DNA from: [Actinomadura] parvosata subsp. kistnae
GTDB taxonomy: Bacteria > Actinomycetota > Actinomycetes > Streptosporangiales > Streptosporangiaceae
Reading direction: 5' to 3'
Length of the DNA: 64,000 nucleotides
Assembly: GCF_900323885.1 (NCBI RefSeq)
Contig: NZ_OOHJ01000022.1
Coordinates: forward strand, 1,116,001-1,180,000
A model generated the notes under the pieces. The model had not been told where the DNA came from. It was given only the letters and a program-made list of their open reading frames with translations, and made no database searches. Positions within the stretch are counted from its first letter, which is position 1; each line of letters opens with the position of its first letter. The translations under genes were made by a program, and so were the position numbers. Below, piece by piece: positions 17,442-28,013 of the stretch.

Positions 17442-18676
17442 TGCACCCGTCCCTGCTCCTCCTCACCGACTCCCGCCTCCCCGCCGGCGGCCACGCCCAC
17501 TCAGGCGGCACGGAACGCGCGATCGCCTCGGGCACGGTCCACGACCTCCCCTCCCTGTCCTCCTTCCTCCGCGGCCGCCTCCATACGGCCGGCACCGTAG
17601 CCGCCACCCTGACCGCCACCGCCTGCACCCAGGCGGCGGCACAGGCGGCGGCGCTGCGAAGGGCCGGGCCAGCGACGCCGCATGCGGCAAGCGAAGCGGA
17701 GCGCACCCCCTCAACGCCGCCCTCTCCCGCGCCTCTCACCGCGCCGCGTCGGCGGGACGTGGAACGGACGAGCCCGGCGCACCTCCACAACGCCCAGCCC
17801 ACCGCCACCGCCTGCACCCAGGCAGCAGCGCAGGCGACGGCACAGGCCGCAGCACAGGCGGCGCCGCAGGCGACGGCGCAGGCGACGGCGCAGGCCGCAG
17901 CGCAGGCGGCGGCGCTGCGAAGGGCCGGGCCAGCGACGCCGCTTGCGGCAAGCGAAGCGGAGCACACCCCCTCGACGCCGCCCGCTCCCGCGCCTCTCAC
18001 CGCGCCGCGTCGGCGGGACGTGGAACGGACGAGCCCGGCGCACCTCCACAACGCCCAGCCCACCGCCACCGCCACCGACGCAGCACCCGACAGCCGACCG
18101 GCACCCGACAGCCGACCGGCACTCGACACCCAGCCAGCACCTGATACCCAGCTGGCACCCGACACCCACGCCACACCCCCGCACGCCACACCCCTGCACG
18201 ATGCGGCGCCGCACCCGTGGCTGGTGCTCGATGCCGAGGTGGATGCCAGGACGGCCAGTCCGGCTCAGCGTGACGCGTCCCGTGCCCAGGGCCGGCTGCT
18301 CCTTCGCGTCGCCCGCCGCGTGTGGCCGCACCCCGTCCTGGACGACCTCGCCGATCTCATCCCGAGCCCCCATCACCCCGTCGCCCTGGGCGCGGCGGCA
18401 TACGCGGCGGGCGCCACCCCAGAGGAGGCGGCGCTGGCGGCGGCGTACCACGCGATCACCGGCCCGGCGACAGCGGCCGTGCGGCTGCTCGGCCTGGACC
18501 CGGTGGCGGTGCACGCCCTGCTGGCCGACCTCACCCCCGACCTCACCGCCGTGGCCGCCCAAGCCTGCCTGCCCACCTCGGGGGGCTGGGAGTCGCTGCC
18601 CGCGTACTCGTCACCGGCCCTCGACCTTCTGGCCGAGCAGCACGCTCAGGCCGAGGTCCGGCTGTTCATCTCATAG
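17441..18676 (+). CDS. ureF: Urease accessory protein UreF with about 195-residue repeat insertion
   Basis: Nickel-insertion chaperone that joins UreD and UreG on the apo-urease. Both ends are normal Ure[16 protein letters not shown] and RGRLHTAG at the start, [18 protein letters not shown] and [19 protein letters not shown] at the end. Between about residues 58 and 253 lies extra Ala/Pro/Thr-rich, low-complexity sequence: two tandem copies of a 63-residue unit (the second enlarged by Ala-Gln repeats) and then [12 protein letters not shown] repeats. The total is 411 residues against about 215-225 for the family. The frame stays open throughout. Whether such a protein folds is uncertain. Confidence 0.85.
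   Translation: MHPSLLLLTDSRLPAGGHAHSGGTERAIASGTVHDLPSLSSFLRGRLHTAGTVAATLTATACTQAAAQAAALRRAGPATPHAASEAERTPSTPPSPAPLTAPRRRDVERTSPAHLHNAQPTATACTQAAAQATAQAAAQAAPQATAQATAQAAAQAAALRRAGPATPLAASEAEHTPSTPPAPAPLTAPRRRDVERTSPAHLHNAQPTATATDAAPDSRPAPDSRPALDTQPAPDTQLAPDTHATPPHATPLHDAAPHPWLVLDAEVDARTASPAQRDASRAQGRLLLRVARRVWPHPVLDDLADLIPSPHHPVALGAAAYAAGATPEEAALAAAYHAITGPATAAVRLLGLDPVAVHALLADLTPDLTAVAAQACLPTSGGWESLPAYSSPALDLLAEQHAQAEVRLFIS
17612..18061 (+). repeat. In-frame tandem repeat inside ureF
   Basis: Unit 1 is 17612-17800 (189 bp, 63 codons), unit 2 is 17801-18061 (261 bp, 87 codons). They agree almost base for base from 17642-17812 against 17903-18073 (171 bp, about five differences). The extra 72 bp of unit 2 is a CAGGCG/CAGGCC microrepeat coding Ala-Gln. 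The first copy holds the palindrome GCCGCATGCGGC. All steps are multiples of three. Confidence 0.85.
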
Positions 18677-18692
18677 AAGGAAGGACCCCGAC

Positions 18693-19367
18693 ATGGGAGC
18701 CCATCACGACGACCACCACCACGCCCCCGACGGCCGCGGCAGGGCGCTGCGCCTGGGCATCGGCGGCCCCGTGGGCAGTGGCAAGACGGCCCTGGTGGCC
18801 GCCCTGTGCCGGACGCTCGGCCCGTCGCTGTCCCTGGGCGTGGTGACGAACGACATCTACACCACCGAGGACGCCGACTTCCTGCGCCGCGCGGGCGTGC
18901 TCGACCAGGAGCGCATCCTGGCCGTCGAGACCGGCTGCTGCCCGCACACGGCCATTCGCGACGACATCGCCGCGAACCTCGACGCCGTCGAAACCCTGGA
19001 GCACCGCTTCGGCCCCCTGGACCTGGTGATCGTGGAGAGCGGCGGCGACAACCTGACGGCGACGTTCAGCCGGGGGCTGGCGGACCGGCAGATCTTCGTG
19101 CTGGACGTGTCGGGCGGCGACAAGGTGCCCCGCAAGGGCGGCCCGGGCGTCACGACGGCGGACCTGCTGGTGGTCAACAAGACCGACCTGGCTCCGATGG
19201 TGGGCGCCGACCTGGGCGTGATGGCCCGCGACGCGGCGAAGGTACGTGGCGAGCGCCCGGTCCTGTTCACCTCGATCCGCCAGGAGCCCACGGCCGCCAC
19301 GGTCGCCGAGTGGGTGTCCGACCAGGTACACGCCTGGTCCCACACCCACGCGTCCCCCGTCTCCTGA
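18693..19367 (+). CDS. ureG: Urease accessory GTPase UreG
   Basis: SIMIBI-class GTPase of 224 residues that powers nickel delivery to urease. A His-rich start ([11 protein letters not shown]) probably binds nickel. P-loop GPVGSGKT, the Cys-Pro-His metal motif in [25 protein letters not shown] and the guanine-specificity motif NKTD are all present. ATG at 18693 has AAGGAAGGA upstream; the long open frame before it is the ureF repeat read out of frame. It overlaps ureD by one base (TGATG). Confidence 0.95.
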   Translation: MGAHHDDHHHAPDGRGRALRLGIGGPVGSGKTALVAALCRTLGPSLSLGVVTNDIYTTEDADFLRRAGVLDQERILAVETGCCPHTAIRDDIAANLDAVETLEHRFGPLDLVIVESGGDNLTATFSRGLADRQIFVLDVSGGDKVPRKGGPGVTTADLLVVNKTDLAPMVGADLGVMARDAAKVRGERPVLFTSIRQEPTAATVAEWVSDQVHAWSHTHASPVS

Positions 19368-20317
19368 TGACCACCCGAGCCGAGGCACTGCGGGGGGACG
19401 AGCGGCCGCACATGCCGGACCCACCGCCGACGGCAGGACAGGCGGACGTGCCGGCCCCACCACCCGCGGCCGGACAGGCGGACGTGCCGGGCCCACCGCC
19501 CGCGGCCGGACAGACGCACGTGCCGGGGGCGGTGGGCCTGGCGGTCGGGCGGCGGGCGATGCGGGCCAGTGCCGCCGTGGCGACCGCGCTCGCCCCGGAC
19601 GGCCGTACCGTGATCAGCCGTCTGGCCTCGGCGCCTCCGCTGACGTTGCGGCAGACGGGCCCGCACACCGTCCACCTCGTCTCCACGGCGGCGGGCCCGC
19701 TCGGCGGCGACCGGCTGGCCCTCCACCTGGACGTCGCCCCTCACACCATGCTGGAGCTGGGCTCGGTGGCGGCCACGCTGGTGCTGCCCGGCGAGGGCCC
19801 GTCCGAGCTGCTGGTCACCGCCCGCGTCGGCGCGGGCGCCACGCTCCGCTTCACCCCGGAGCCGACGGTCCTGGCCGCCGGTTGCGACCACCGCCTCCTG
19901 GTACGGCTGGCGCTGGAGGCGGACGCGAGCGTCCTGTGGCGCGAGGAGATCGTGTTCGGCCGCCACGGCGAGGCCCCGGGCCGCTGCCACGCCCGCTTCG
20001 ACGCCACCCGCGACGGACTGCCGCTGCTCAGGCAGGAGTTCACGGTCGGCGACCCGGAGCTGGACGCCTCGCCGGCGGTGTACGGCCCGGCCCGCTGCGT
20101 CGGCACCACGTTCCTGACGACGGGGGTGAAAGAGACGGCGCTGGCCGAGGGGGTGGCCGTGCTCCCCCTGGCCGCCCCGGCCACGCTGGTGTCCGCGCTG
20201 GCCGCCGACGCCGTCCAGCTCCGTGCCCGCCTGGAGTGGGGCGAGCGCACGGCGATGGCAGGAAGTCCGCCGCACCCGCATCAGAGCGAACTGTCCGGAG
20301 CCGCCACGCCGAAGTGA
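19367..20317 (+). CDS. ureD: Urease accessory protein UreD with repeat-bearing N terminus
   Basis: Scaffold of the urease activation complex, 316 residues. The family core starts near residue 50 (GLAVGRRAMRASAAVATALA) and contains GPHTVHLVSTAAGPLGGD and ATLRFTPEPTVLAAG (UreD/H hallmark PxPxxxxPxxG region). Before it lies a 50-residue extension with three copies of a 12-residue unit PPPxAGQxxVPG. It follows ureG directly and ends the operon. The extension is encoded by a 36-bp triplicate. Confidence 0.88.
   Translation: MTTRAEALRGDERPHMPDPPPTAGQADVPAPPPAAGQADVPGPPPAAGQTHVPGAVGLAVGRRAMRASAAVATALAPDGRTVISRLASAPPLTLRQTGPHTVHLVSTAAGPLGGDRLALHLDVAPHTMLELGSVAATLVLPGEGPSELLVTARVGAGATLRFTPEPTVLAAGCDHRLLVRLALEADASVLWREEIVFGRHGEAPGRCHARFDATRDGLPLLRQEFTVGDPELDASPAVYGPARCVGTTFLTTGVKETALAEGVAVLPLAAPATLVSALAADAVQLRARLEWGERTAMAGSPPHPHQSELSGAATPK
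19421..19528 (+). repeat. Three 36-bp direct repeats in ureD
   Basis: Units 19421-19456, 19457-19492 and 19493-19528, each coding about PPPAAGQADVPG. They differ at a few positions. Unit length is a multiple of three, so the ureD frame is kept. Confidence 0.85.
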
Positions 20318-20358
20318 CGACTCCGTTGCGTACGGTGGTGAGGCGCCCGTGCCCGGCA

Positions 20359-20364
20359 TACGCT
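20359..20364 (+). promoter_or_regulatory. -10 hexamer TACGCT, probable leaderless promoter
   Basis: TACGCT ends six bases before the GTG at 20371. No Shine-Dalgarno precedes that GTG. Confidence 0.45.
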
Positions 20365-20370
20365 GATCGT

Positions 20371-20847
20371 GTGGCCGACGACCTCATGCCCACGCCCGCC
20401 CGCCCGAGACTCCACCGCGGCTACCCGCTGGCCGTCGCCGCCGCCGGCGCCCTGCTCGTGTTCTGCGCGGTCCTGCCGTGGGCGGGGCTGCAGGCGACGA
20501 GCAGCCTCATCGCCGGCGGGGTGGCCAGTGACGTGCGCGGCATCGACGACCCGTTCGGCGTCTACACGTTGATGGCGGGGCTCGCGGCGCTGGGTTGCGG
20601 CCTGGTGGGCCTGCTGTCGCCCCGCCCCAGGCTGGCCGCCCTGGCGGTGGTGCCGGGCGGCGTGGCCGTGGTGGTGCTGCTGAAGTTCGTGATCGGGGGC
20701 GGCGGTGACCTGCGTGACCGGATCTCGTTCGATCTCGGGGGGTTGTTGTCGATCGAGCCGGTGATCAGGTTCGGCTGGTTCGCCGCGCTGGGGTGCGCGC
20801 TGGCCGTCGTCGCCCTGTCGATGCTGACACTGGTGCGGCGCCGCTGA
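20371..20847 (+). CDS. Four-helix membrane protein of unknown function
   Basis: Protein of 158 residues that I do not recognise. Four hydrophobic segments (about 22-44, 60-80, 86-108, 133-153) alternate with short loops, one being GGGGDLRDRISFDLGG. It has no catalytic motif and ends in RRR. Start GTG 20371 fits a leaderless promoter. It sits alone between ureD and the convergent era gene, so the neighbours suggest no role. Confidence 0.6.
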   Translation: MADDLMPTPARPRLHRGYPLAVAAAGALLVFCAVLPWAGLQATSSLIAGGVASDVRGIDDPFGVYTLMAGLAALGCGLVGLLSPRPRLAALAVVPGGVAVVVLLKFVIGGGGDLRDRISFDLGGLLSIEPVIRFGWFAALGCALAVVALSMLTLVRRR

Positions 20848-20874
20848 CCCCAGCCCCGGACACAACCGCCGACC

Positions 20875-21804
20875 TCAGTCGTAGAAGCCGAGCCGCCGCA
20901 GCTGCTTGGGGTCGCGCTGCCAGTCTTTCGCCACGCTGATGCGCAGGTCGAGGTAGACGCGCGTGCCCAGCAGCGCCTCGATCTGCTTGCGGGCCTTGGT
21001 GCCGACCTCGCGCAGCCGCTCGCCCTTGTGCCCGATGACGATCGCCTTCTGGGACGGCCGCTCCACGAACATGTGGGCGTAGATGTCGAGCAGGTCGTCG
21101 CGCCCTTCGCGGGGCAGCATCTCGTCGACGACGACGGCGATGGAGTGGGGCAGCTCGTCGCGTACGCCCTCCAGCGCCGCCTCCCTGATCAGCTCGCCGA
21201 CCAGCACCTGCTCGGGCTCGTCGGTGAGCTGGCCGCCCTCGTAGAGGGGCGGCGACTCGGGCAGGTGCTCGATCAGCACGTCGGCCACGACGTCGAGCTG
21301 GTCGCCCGACTGGGCCGACACGGGCACGATCGCGGCGAACTCCGCCACCTGCGACACGGCGAGCAGTTGCTCGGCGACCTGCTCCTTGCTCGCCAGGTCG
21401 CACTTGGTCACGACGGCGATGACGGGCGTCTTCTTGATCGCCGACAGCTTGTCGGCGATGAACCGGTCGCCCTTGCCGATGGGCTCGTTGGCGGGCACGC
21501 AGAAGCCGATCACGTCGACCTCGGTCAGCGTGGACAGCACGAGGCTGTCGAGCCGCTCACCGAGCAGCGTGCGCGGGCGGTGCAGGCCGGGGGTGTCGAC
21601 GATGATGAGCTGGGCGTCGGGGCGGTGCACGATGCCTCTGATGACGCGCCTGGTCGTCTGCGGTTTGGACGAGGTGATCGCCACTTTCGTGCCGACCAGG
21701 GCGTTCATCAGCGTGGACTTGCCGACGTTCGGCCTCCCCACGAAACAGGCGAATCCGGCGCGATGGTTGTCTGGCGAAGTCACATGTGCATTGTGTCCCA
21801 TCAT
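20875..21804 (-). CDS. era: GTPase Era
   Basis: Essential GTPase for 16S rRNA maturation and 30S assembly, 309 residues. G1 is GRPNVGKST, G3 DTPGLH, G4 TKCD, and the C-terminal KH domain carries VIGHKGERLREVGTKARKQIE. ATG at 21804 overlaps the NUDIX stop by ATGA; a GTG at 21783, with a CACAAT hexamer six bases before it, is an alternative giving 302 residues. Either removes nothing from the GTPase core. Confidence 0.95.
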   Translation of the reverse strand: MMGHNAHVTSPDNHRAGFACFVGRPNVGKSTLMNALVGTKVAITSSKPQTTRRVIRGIVHRPDAQLIIVDTPGLHRPRTLLGERLDSLVLSTLTEVDVIGFCVPANEPIGKGDRFIADKLSAIKKTPVIAVVTKCDLASKEQVAEQLLAVSQVAEFAAIVPVSAQSGDQLDVVADVLIEHLPESPPLYEGGQLTDEPEQVLVGELIREAALEGVRDELPHSIAVVVDEMLPREGRDDLLDIYAHMFVERPSQKAIVIGHKGERLREVGTKARKQIEALLGTRVYLDLRISVAKDWQRDPKQLRRLGFYD

Positions 21805-22283
21805 CGAGCGTGTTCACGCCACCACGCGAACGCCTGGGGCGCCACGCCGGGTGTCCAGGGCGTCGTGTCGTAGCCGGGCAGCTCGTGCTCGGCCACCCAG
21901 CGGAAGTCGTTGATCTCGACCCCGTCGGGCCGGGGCGCGGCGGAGCCGGGGGTCAGGGCGCAGGCGTAGGCGGCGATGACGTAGCCGACCTCGTGCCCGT
22001 TCGGGTAGAGCGTGCGGAACTCGGGCCCGCCGTACACGCCGATCAGGCCCCGCACCTCGATGTCGACGGCGAGCTCTTCGCGCAGCTCCCTGACCACGGC
22101 GTCCTCGGGCCGCTCGTCGGGGTCGACGCCGCCGCCGGGGGCCGCCCACCGGCCCACGTCGCCGTGCCTGGCCAGCAGCAGCCGGCCCTCGTCGTCGAAC
22201 ACGAACCCCGACACCGAAGGCAGCATGATCAGATCGCCGCCGACCTTCTCCCGCAGTCTCGCCAGGAACGGCGACATCGGCAT
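21801..22283 (-). CDS. NUDIX hydrolase
   Basis: Cytosolic pyrophosphohydrolase of 160 residues. The Nudix box is seen as PGGGVDPDERPEDAVVRELREEL, written here in two parts: GGGVDPDE then RELREEL, giving the Mg2+-binding Glu cluster. It hydrolyses a nucleoside diphosphate linked to another group; the substrate cannot be told. It lies four bases after a deaminase-like gene and is coupled to era, an unusual but probably only operonic association. Confidence 0.85.
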   Translation of the reverse strand: MPMSPFLARLREKVGGDLIMLPSVSGFVFDDEGRLLLARHGDVGRWAAPGGGVDPDERPEDAVVRELREELAVDIEVRGLIGVYGGPEFRTLYPNGHEVGYVIAAYACALTPGSAAPRPDGVEINDFRWVAEHELPGYDTTPWTPGVAPQAFAWWREHAR

Positions 22284-22287
22284 GTGG

Positions 22288-22599
22288 TCAGCCTCGCAGG
22301 GTGCCGTCGGGGCCGGCCACGAGCAGCTTGCCGGCGCCCAGCTCGGCCGCGACCGCCTCGTCGGCGGGGCTCGGGTCGCCCTCGCTCACCAGCGCGACGG
22401 CCTCCAGGGACTGCGCGCCGCTGGAGATCGCCATGGCCACCGCCACCTGCACGGCCGACAGGGTCAGCGCGGACAGGGCGACGTTCGTCGCGGAGTAGGT
22501 GCGGCCGGTCTCGTCGCGCACGGCCGCTCCCTCGGCGGAGCCGTTGCGCGCCCTGGCGGCGCGGGCCAGGGTGATGATCTTGCTGTCTTCAGGGTTCAC
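22288..22599 (-). CDS. Cytidine-deaminase-fold protein lacking catalytic residues
   Basis: Protein of 103 residues that aligns by eye with small actinobacterial proteins labelled cytidine deaminase near era. It has AAVRDETGRTYSATNVALSALTLSAVQVAV, where true enzymes carry a Cys/His-Ala-Glu zinc site and a later PCxxC. No such His, Cys or Glu-Cys set is present, so catalysis is unlikely. It is probably a conserved structural or regulatory descendant. GTG start at 22599 follows a leaderless-type promoter. Confidence 0.65.
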   Translation of the reverse strand: MNPEDSKIITLARAARARNGSAEGAAVRDETGRTYSATNVALSALTLSAVQVAVAMAISSGAQSLEAVALVSEGDPSPADEAVAAELGAGKLLVAGPDGTLRG

Positions 22600-22605
22600 C
22601 CAACC

Positions 22606-22611
22606 AGGTTA
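22606..22611 (-). promoter_or_regulatory. -10 hexamer TAACCT of the deaminase-like/NUDIX/era operon
   Basis: On the minus strand TAACCT ends six bases before the GTG at 22599. It is internal to the end of the upstream lipoprotein gene. Confidence 0.45.
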
Positions 22612-23241
22612 GGTGCTGACCATGGAGATCGCCGCCTCGACCACCTTCCTGGTACGGGCGGCGTCCACATCGTTCATCCCCGTGTGCACCACGGATACCA
22701 GTGTGTCCCCGACGCGGGACAGGACGACGTCCATCGCGTAGGGGTAGCCGTTCAGCCGTCCCTGCAGCCGTGCCGCGACGGCCTCGTCCCCGGCGTCCCG
22801 TACGGGCAGCTCCCGCAGCCGCAGGTCGGTGCCGCTGGAGGTGTGCACGGCGCGGCAGGCGCCCATCGCCTCGGCCAGGGCGCGCAGGTGCCCTTCGGCC
22901 TCCTCGTTCGCGTAGCGGGCCAGGCCGACCCCCGCCTGCTCCCCGAGCCCGTCGCCGTGGTAGCTGACGGCCGCCTGCGCGGTCAGCGCCTGCCGGGGCG
23001 CCCGCCCGCCGGCCGGTTCCAGCACGGCCCGGCAGTTCCTGTCCGCCTGCCCGAACGGCATCCGCCACGCCTGCTCCGGCCGGACCGTGAACCCGTCGGG
23101 CAGCGGCGGCTCCTTGTGCAGCACGTCGCGCAGCTGCGCCATGGCCTGCGCGTCGAGGAAGCTCTCCGCTCCCCCTCCTCCGCATCCCGTGAGGAGGCCC
23201 GTCACCAGCACCGAAGCGATGATCCAAGGTTTTCGTTCCAT
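22609..23241 (-). CDS. Predicted lipoprotein of unknown function
   Basis: Exported protein of 210 residues; MERKPWIIASVLVTGLLTGC is a clear lipoprotein signal with Cys20 as the anchor. The mature part is soluble, with two further Cys (in DRNCRAV and GACRAV), and ends VVEAAISMVST. It resembles no family I can name. The ATG at 23241 has GGGGGGA directly upstream. It is separated from the CNNM gene by 382 bp with a strong terminator, so it probably has its own promoter. Confidence 0.65.
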   Translation of the reverse strand: MERKPWIIASVLVTGLLTGCGGGGAESFLDAQAMAQLRDVLHKEPPLPDGFTVRPEQAWRMPFGQADRNCRAVLEPAGGRAPRQALTAQAAVSYHGDGLGEQAGVGLARYANEEAEGHLRALAEAMGACRAVHTSSGTDLRLRELPVRDAGDEAVAARLQGRLNGYPYAMDVVLSRVGDTLVSVVHTGMNDVDAARTRKVVEAAISMVST

Positions 23242-23313
23242 GATCCCCCCTTGGATCGCAGCCTCCCCAACCGACGAATGCGGCAATCCACCGGAGTGAC
23301 CACCAACACGCAA

Positions 23314-23355
23314 AAAGGGTGTTCCCATCCGGTTTTCCGGACGAGAACACCCTTT
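23314..23355 (-). terminator. Strong intrinsic terminator on the minus strand
   Basis: An 11-bp stem (23314-23324 with 23345-23355, AAAGGGTGTTC/GAACACCCTTT) encloses a second stem TCCGG-TTTT-CCGGA. Read on the minus strand it is followed by a T run (CTTTTTG), unusual in such GC-rich DNA. It would end minus-strand transcripts from the CNNM operon or from the unassigned DNA just upstream. Confidence 0.75.
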
Positions 23356-23623
23356 ACGCCGATCAGCGTCGCGACCGGCAAGCAGCCGAGACGCTGTCGT
23401 CCCCCCAGGGAGACCCCCTCCGGCCGCGAACCCCACCCGGCCTTCGGACGACTCCCTTTGTGACACCCACCGCACTGGATGTCGTGATGTAAGAGTGCCG
23501 GGCGCGGCTTGCAGAAGACTTGTAGAACGCTTGCGGCTTCCGCCCACATTCGTCCCGACGCAGGTCAAGGGAGCTTCGCCGCACCCGGAACCGACTCGCG
23601 GGCCAGCCGGGCTCAGCCGTGGC
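23356..23623. other. Non-coding stretch between CNNM gene and terminator
   Basis: I see no credible gene here on either strand. It lies between the CNNM stop codon and the terminator, about 270 bp of 3' trailer or the body of an unrecognised small RNA. No riboswitch consensus that I know could be matched. Confidence 0.4.
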
Positions 23624-24918
23624 TCAATCGCGCTCCGCCACCGCCGGGACGACCTCGTCCTCCGGCGGCGTCACCCGGCGCACCACCACCGTGCTGATGC
23701 GGTTGCGCCGCCCCGCCAGCGTCTCCGCCGTCAGCGACAGCCCCGCCACCTCCGCCTGCGACCCCGCGATCGGCACCCGCCCCAGCGCGTGCGCCAGCAG
23801 CCCGCCCACGGTCTCGACGTCGTCGACCTCGATCTCGGTGTCGAACAGCTCGCCCAGCTCGTCCACCGGCATCCGGGCCGTCACGCGCAGCCCGCCGTCG
23901 GGCACGGCCTCCACCCGGGGCGCCTCCTGGTCGTACTCGTCGGTGATCTCACCGACGATCTCCTCCAGGACGTCCTCGATCGTGACCAGGCCCGCCGTGC
24001 CGCCGTACTCGTCGATGACGATCGCGATGTGGATCTGCCGGGCCTGCATCTCCCGCATGAGCTGGTCGATCGGCTTGCTCTCCGGCACGTACGCGGCCGG
24101 CCGCATGATCGACTCGACCGTCTCCTTGCCTCCGCCCTCACCCGACTCGTGGATCTTGCGGGCGATGTCCTTGAGGTAGGCGATGCCGACGACGTCGTCC
24201 TCGTTCTCCCCCACGACCGGAATGCGCGAGAAGCCGCTGCGCAACGCCAGCGACAGCGCCTGACTGATCGTCTTGCCGCGCTCGATGTAGACCATGTCGG
24301 TACGCGGCACCATCACCTCGCGCACCAGCGTGTCACCCAGCTCGAACACCGAGTGGATCATCTCGCGCTCGTCCGGCTCGATCACCCGGCGCTCCTCGGC
24401 CAGGTCGACCAGGTCACGCAGCTCGGCCTCCGACGTGAACGGGCCGTCACGGAAGCCCTTGCCGGGCGTGAGCGCGTTGCCGAGCAGGATCAGCAGTTTG
24501 GGCAGGGGGCCGAAGATGCGGGTCAGGCCGTACACGATGGGCGCGCTGGCCAGCGCCACCGGCTCCGCGTGCTGGCGCCCCAGCGTGCGCGGCATGACCC
24601 CGACCACCACGTAGCTGATCAGGATCATCACGACCGCCGCCCACACGTAGGCCCAGCCCTGATCGTGCATGAGATCGATGAACAGCAACGTCGCGATCAC
24701 CGTCGCGACCAGCTCGCAGCTGAGCCGCAGCAGCAGGAGCAGATTCAGGTAGCGCGGCGGATCGGTCACGATCGCCTGCAACCGCGCCGCCCCCGCCGGC
24801 CCTCGCGCGCGTACTCCTCGGCACGCACCCTGGAGATGCGCGTCAGTGCCGTTTCCGCACTGGCGATCAGGCCACCGATCACGACGAGCGCGATGGCCAA
24901 CGGCAACCAGGCGTTCAC
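23624..24918 (-). CDS. CorC/CNNM-type membrane protein (hemolysin-like), apparent frameshift
   Basis: DUF21/CNNM transporter-like protein with two CBS domains and a CorC_HlyC domain; the family is linked to Mg2+/Co2+ handling. The N terminus ([37 protein letters not shown]) begins at GTG 24918 and overlaps ybeY. After about 43 codons the frame breaks in a C run at 24790-24794 (five C; six would restore [15 protein letters not shown]). From there the rest is intact: [17 protein letters not shown] and [26 protein letters not shown]. With the base restored the protein is about 431 residues. Confidence 0.85.
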
Positions 24919-25387
24919 CGCGGGTTGCGCACCTCCTGCCACGACTCGAGGAGCCGGGACTGCAAGCCGAACATCTCCTTGTGCTCCTCCGGCTCGGCGT
25001 GATCGTAGCCGAGCAGGTGCAGGATGCCGTGCGTGCACAGCAGCTCCAGCTCGTCGGCCGTGCTGTGCCCGGCCTCCTCCGCCTGCCTGGCCGCCACCTG
25101 CGGGCACAGCACGACGTCGCCGAGCAACGCCGGATCGGCCGGCCCCTCCGACTCGCCGCGCGCGCCGCCGCCGGGTCGCAGCTCGTCCATCGGGAACGCC
25201 AGCACGTCCGTCGGGCCCGGCTCGCCCATCCACTTCTCGTGCAGCTCCGCCATGGCGTCCTCGTCGACCACGACGATGGACAGCTCGGCGAGCGGGTTGA
25301 TGCCCATCTCGCCGAGCACGTGAGCGGCCAGGGCGACGATGCTCTCCTCGTCGACCCCCACGCCGGACTCGTTGTTGATCTCGATGC

Positions 25388-25391
<4 letters not shown>
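24915..25391 (-). CDS. ybeY: Endoribonuclease YbeY
   Basis: Metal-dependent endonuclease for rRNA 3'-end processing and ribosome quality control, 158 residues. The zinc site [11 protein letters not shown] and the DVLAFP block are both present. Start ATG 25391 overlaps the phoH stop by four bases, and its end overlaps the CNNM start by four, which is the conserved phoH-ybeY-CNNM-era order. Confidence 0.95.
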
Positions 25392-27505
<2,114 letters not shown>

Positions 27506-27609
27506 GGGCAGGCCAGCGGCCTGATGCCTCCCGGTCTCTTTCGGAGTTCTTCTCCGCCCATGTTATCCGGGAGCAGGCCGATTGCTCTCGCCAATATCAC
27601 GCACATGCC

Positions 27610-27634
27610 GCGGGGCGCGTCGCGCGCGCCCCGC
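27610..27634. terminator. Hairpin after the HIT gene
   Basis: GCGGGGCGCG (27610-27619) and CGCGCCCCGC (27625-27634) form a ten-pair stem with a five-base loop, about 25 bases past the HIT stop on the minus strand. There is no U tract. It separates HIT from phoH. Confidence 0.5.
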
Positions 27635-27656
27635 CGACGCTCGTGAGCACCGCGGT

Positions 27657-28001
27657 TTAACCGGGCGGCCAGGTCAGCTCGCGCCCGCCGAGGACGTGGG
27701 CGTGCACGTGGAAGACGGTCTGGCCGGCGGCGGCGCCGGTGTTGAAGACGATGCGGTAGCCGCCCTCCGACACCCCGTCGATGACGGCGACCTCGTGGGC
27801 GGTCTTCAGCACCTCGTCGGCGAGCCCGTCGTCGGCGGCGGCGAGCGCCGCAGCGTCGGCGTGGTGCGCCTTGGGGATGACGAGCGCGTGCGTGGGCGCC
27901 TGCGGGTTGATGTCGCGGAACGCCAGGGTGCGGCCGGTTTCATAAACGATCTCGGCCGGAATCTCCTTGGCGACGATTTTGCAGAAGAGACAATCGCTCA
28001 C
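27657..28001 (-). CDS. HIT-family nucleotide hydrolase
   Basis: Histidine-triad protein of 114 residues; the active site HVHAHVLGG is near the C terminus and a CLFC pair at the start probably binds zinc, as in Hint-like enzymes. It cleaves nucleotide phosphoramidates or adenylates; the substrate is unknown. GTG at 28001 has no Shine-Dalgarno and fits a leaderless promoter. Confidence 0.9.
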   Translation of the reverse strand: MSDCLFCKIVAKEIPAEIVYETGRTLAFRDINPQAPTHALVIPKAHHADAAALAAADDGLADEVLKTAHEVAVIDGVSEGGYRIVFNTGAAAGQTVFHVHAHVLGGRELTWPPG

Positions 28002-28007
28002 CCGATC

Positions 28008-28013
28008 ACCCTA
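28008..28013 (-). promoter_or_regulatory. -10 hexamer TAGGGT, probable leaderless promoter of HIT gene
   Basis: On the minus strand TAGGGT ends six bases before the GTG at 28001. A second TAGGGT on the plus strand at 28088-28093 could be the promoter of the divergent sigma-factor gene. Confidence 0.5.

Noticed and set aside
17101-18144. Long open frame crossing ureC and ureF
   Set aside because: It is the third ureC frame running on into the ureF repeats; only 17155-17400 is real UreC sequence, the rest is compositional.
17612-18200. CRISPR-like array in ureF
   Set aside because: Units are long, in frame and without unique spacers of constant size; no cas genes are present.
23356-23623. Riboswitch or tRNA
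   Set aside because: No known riboswitch consensus or cloverleaf could be matched on either strand.
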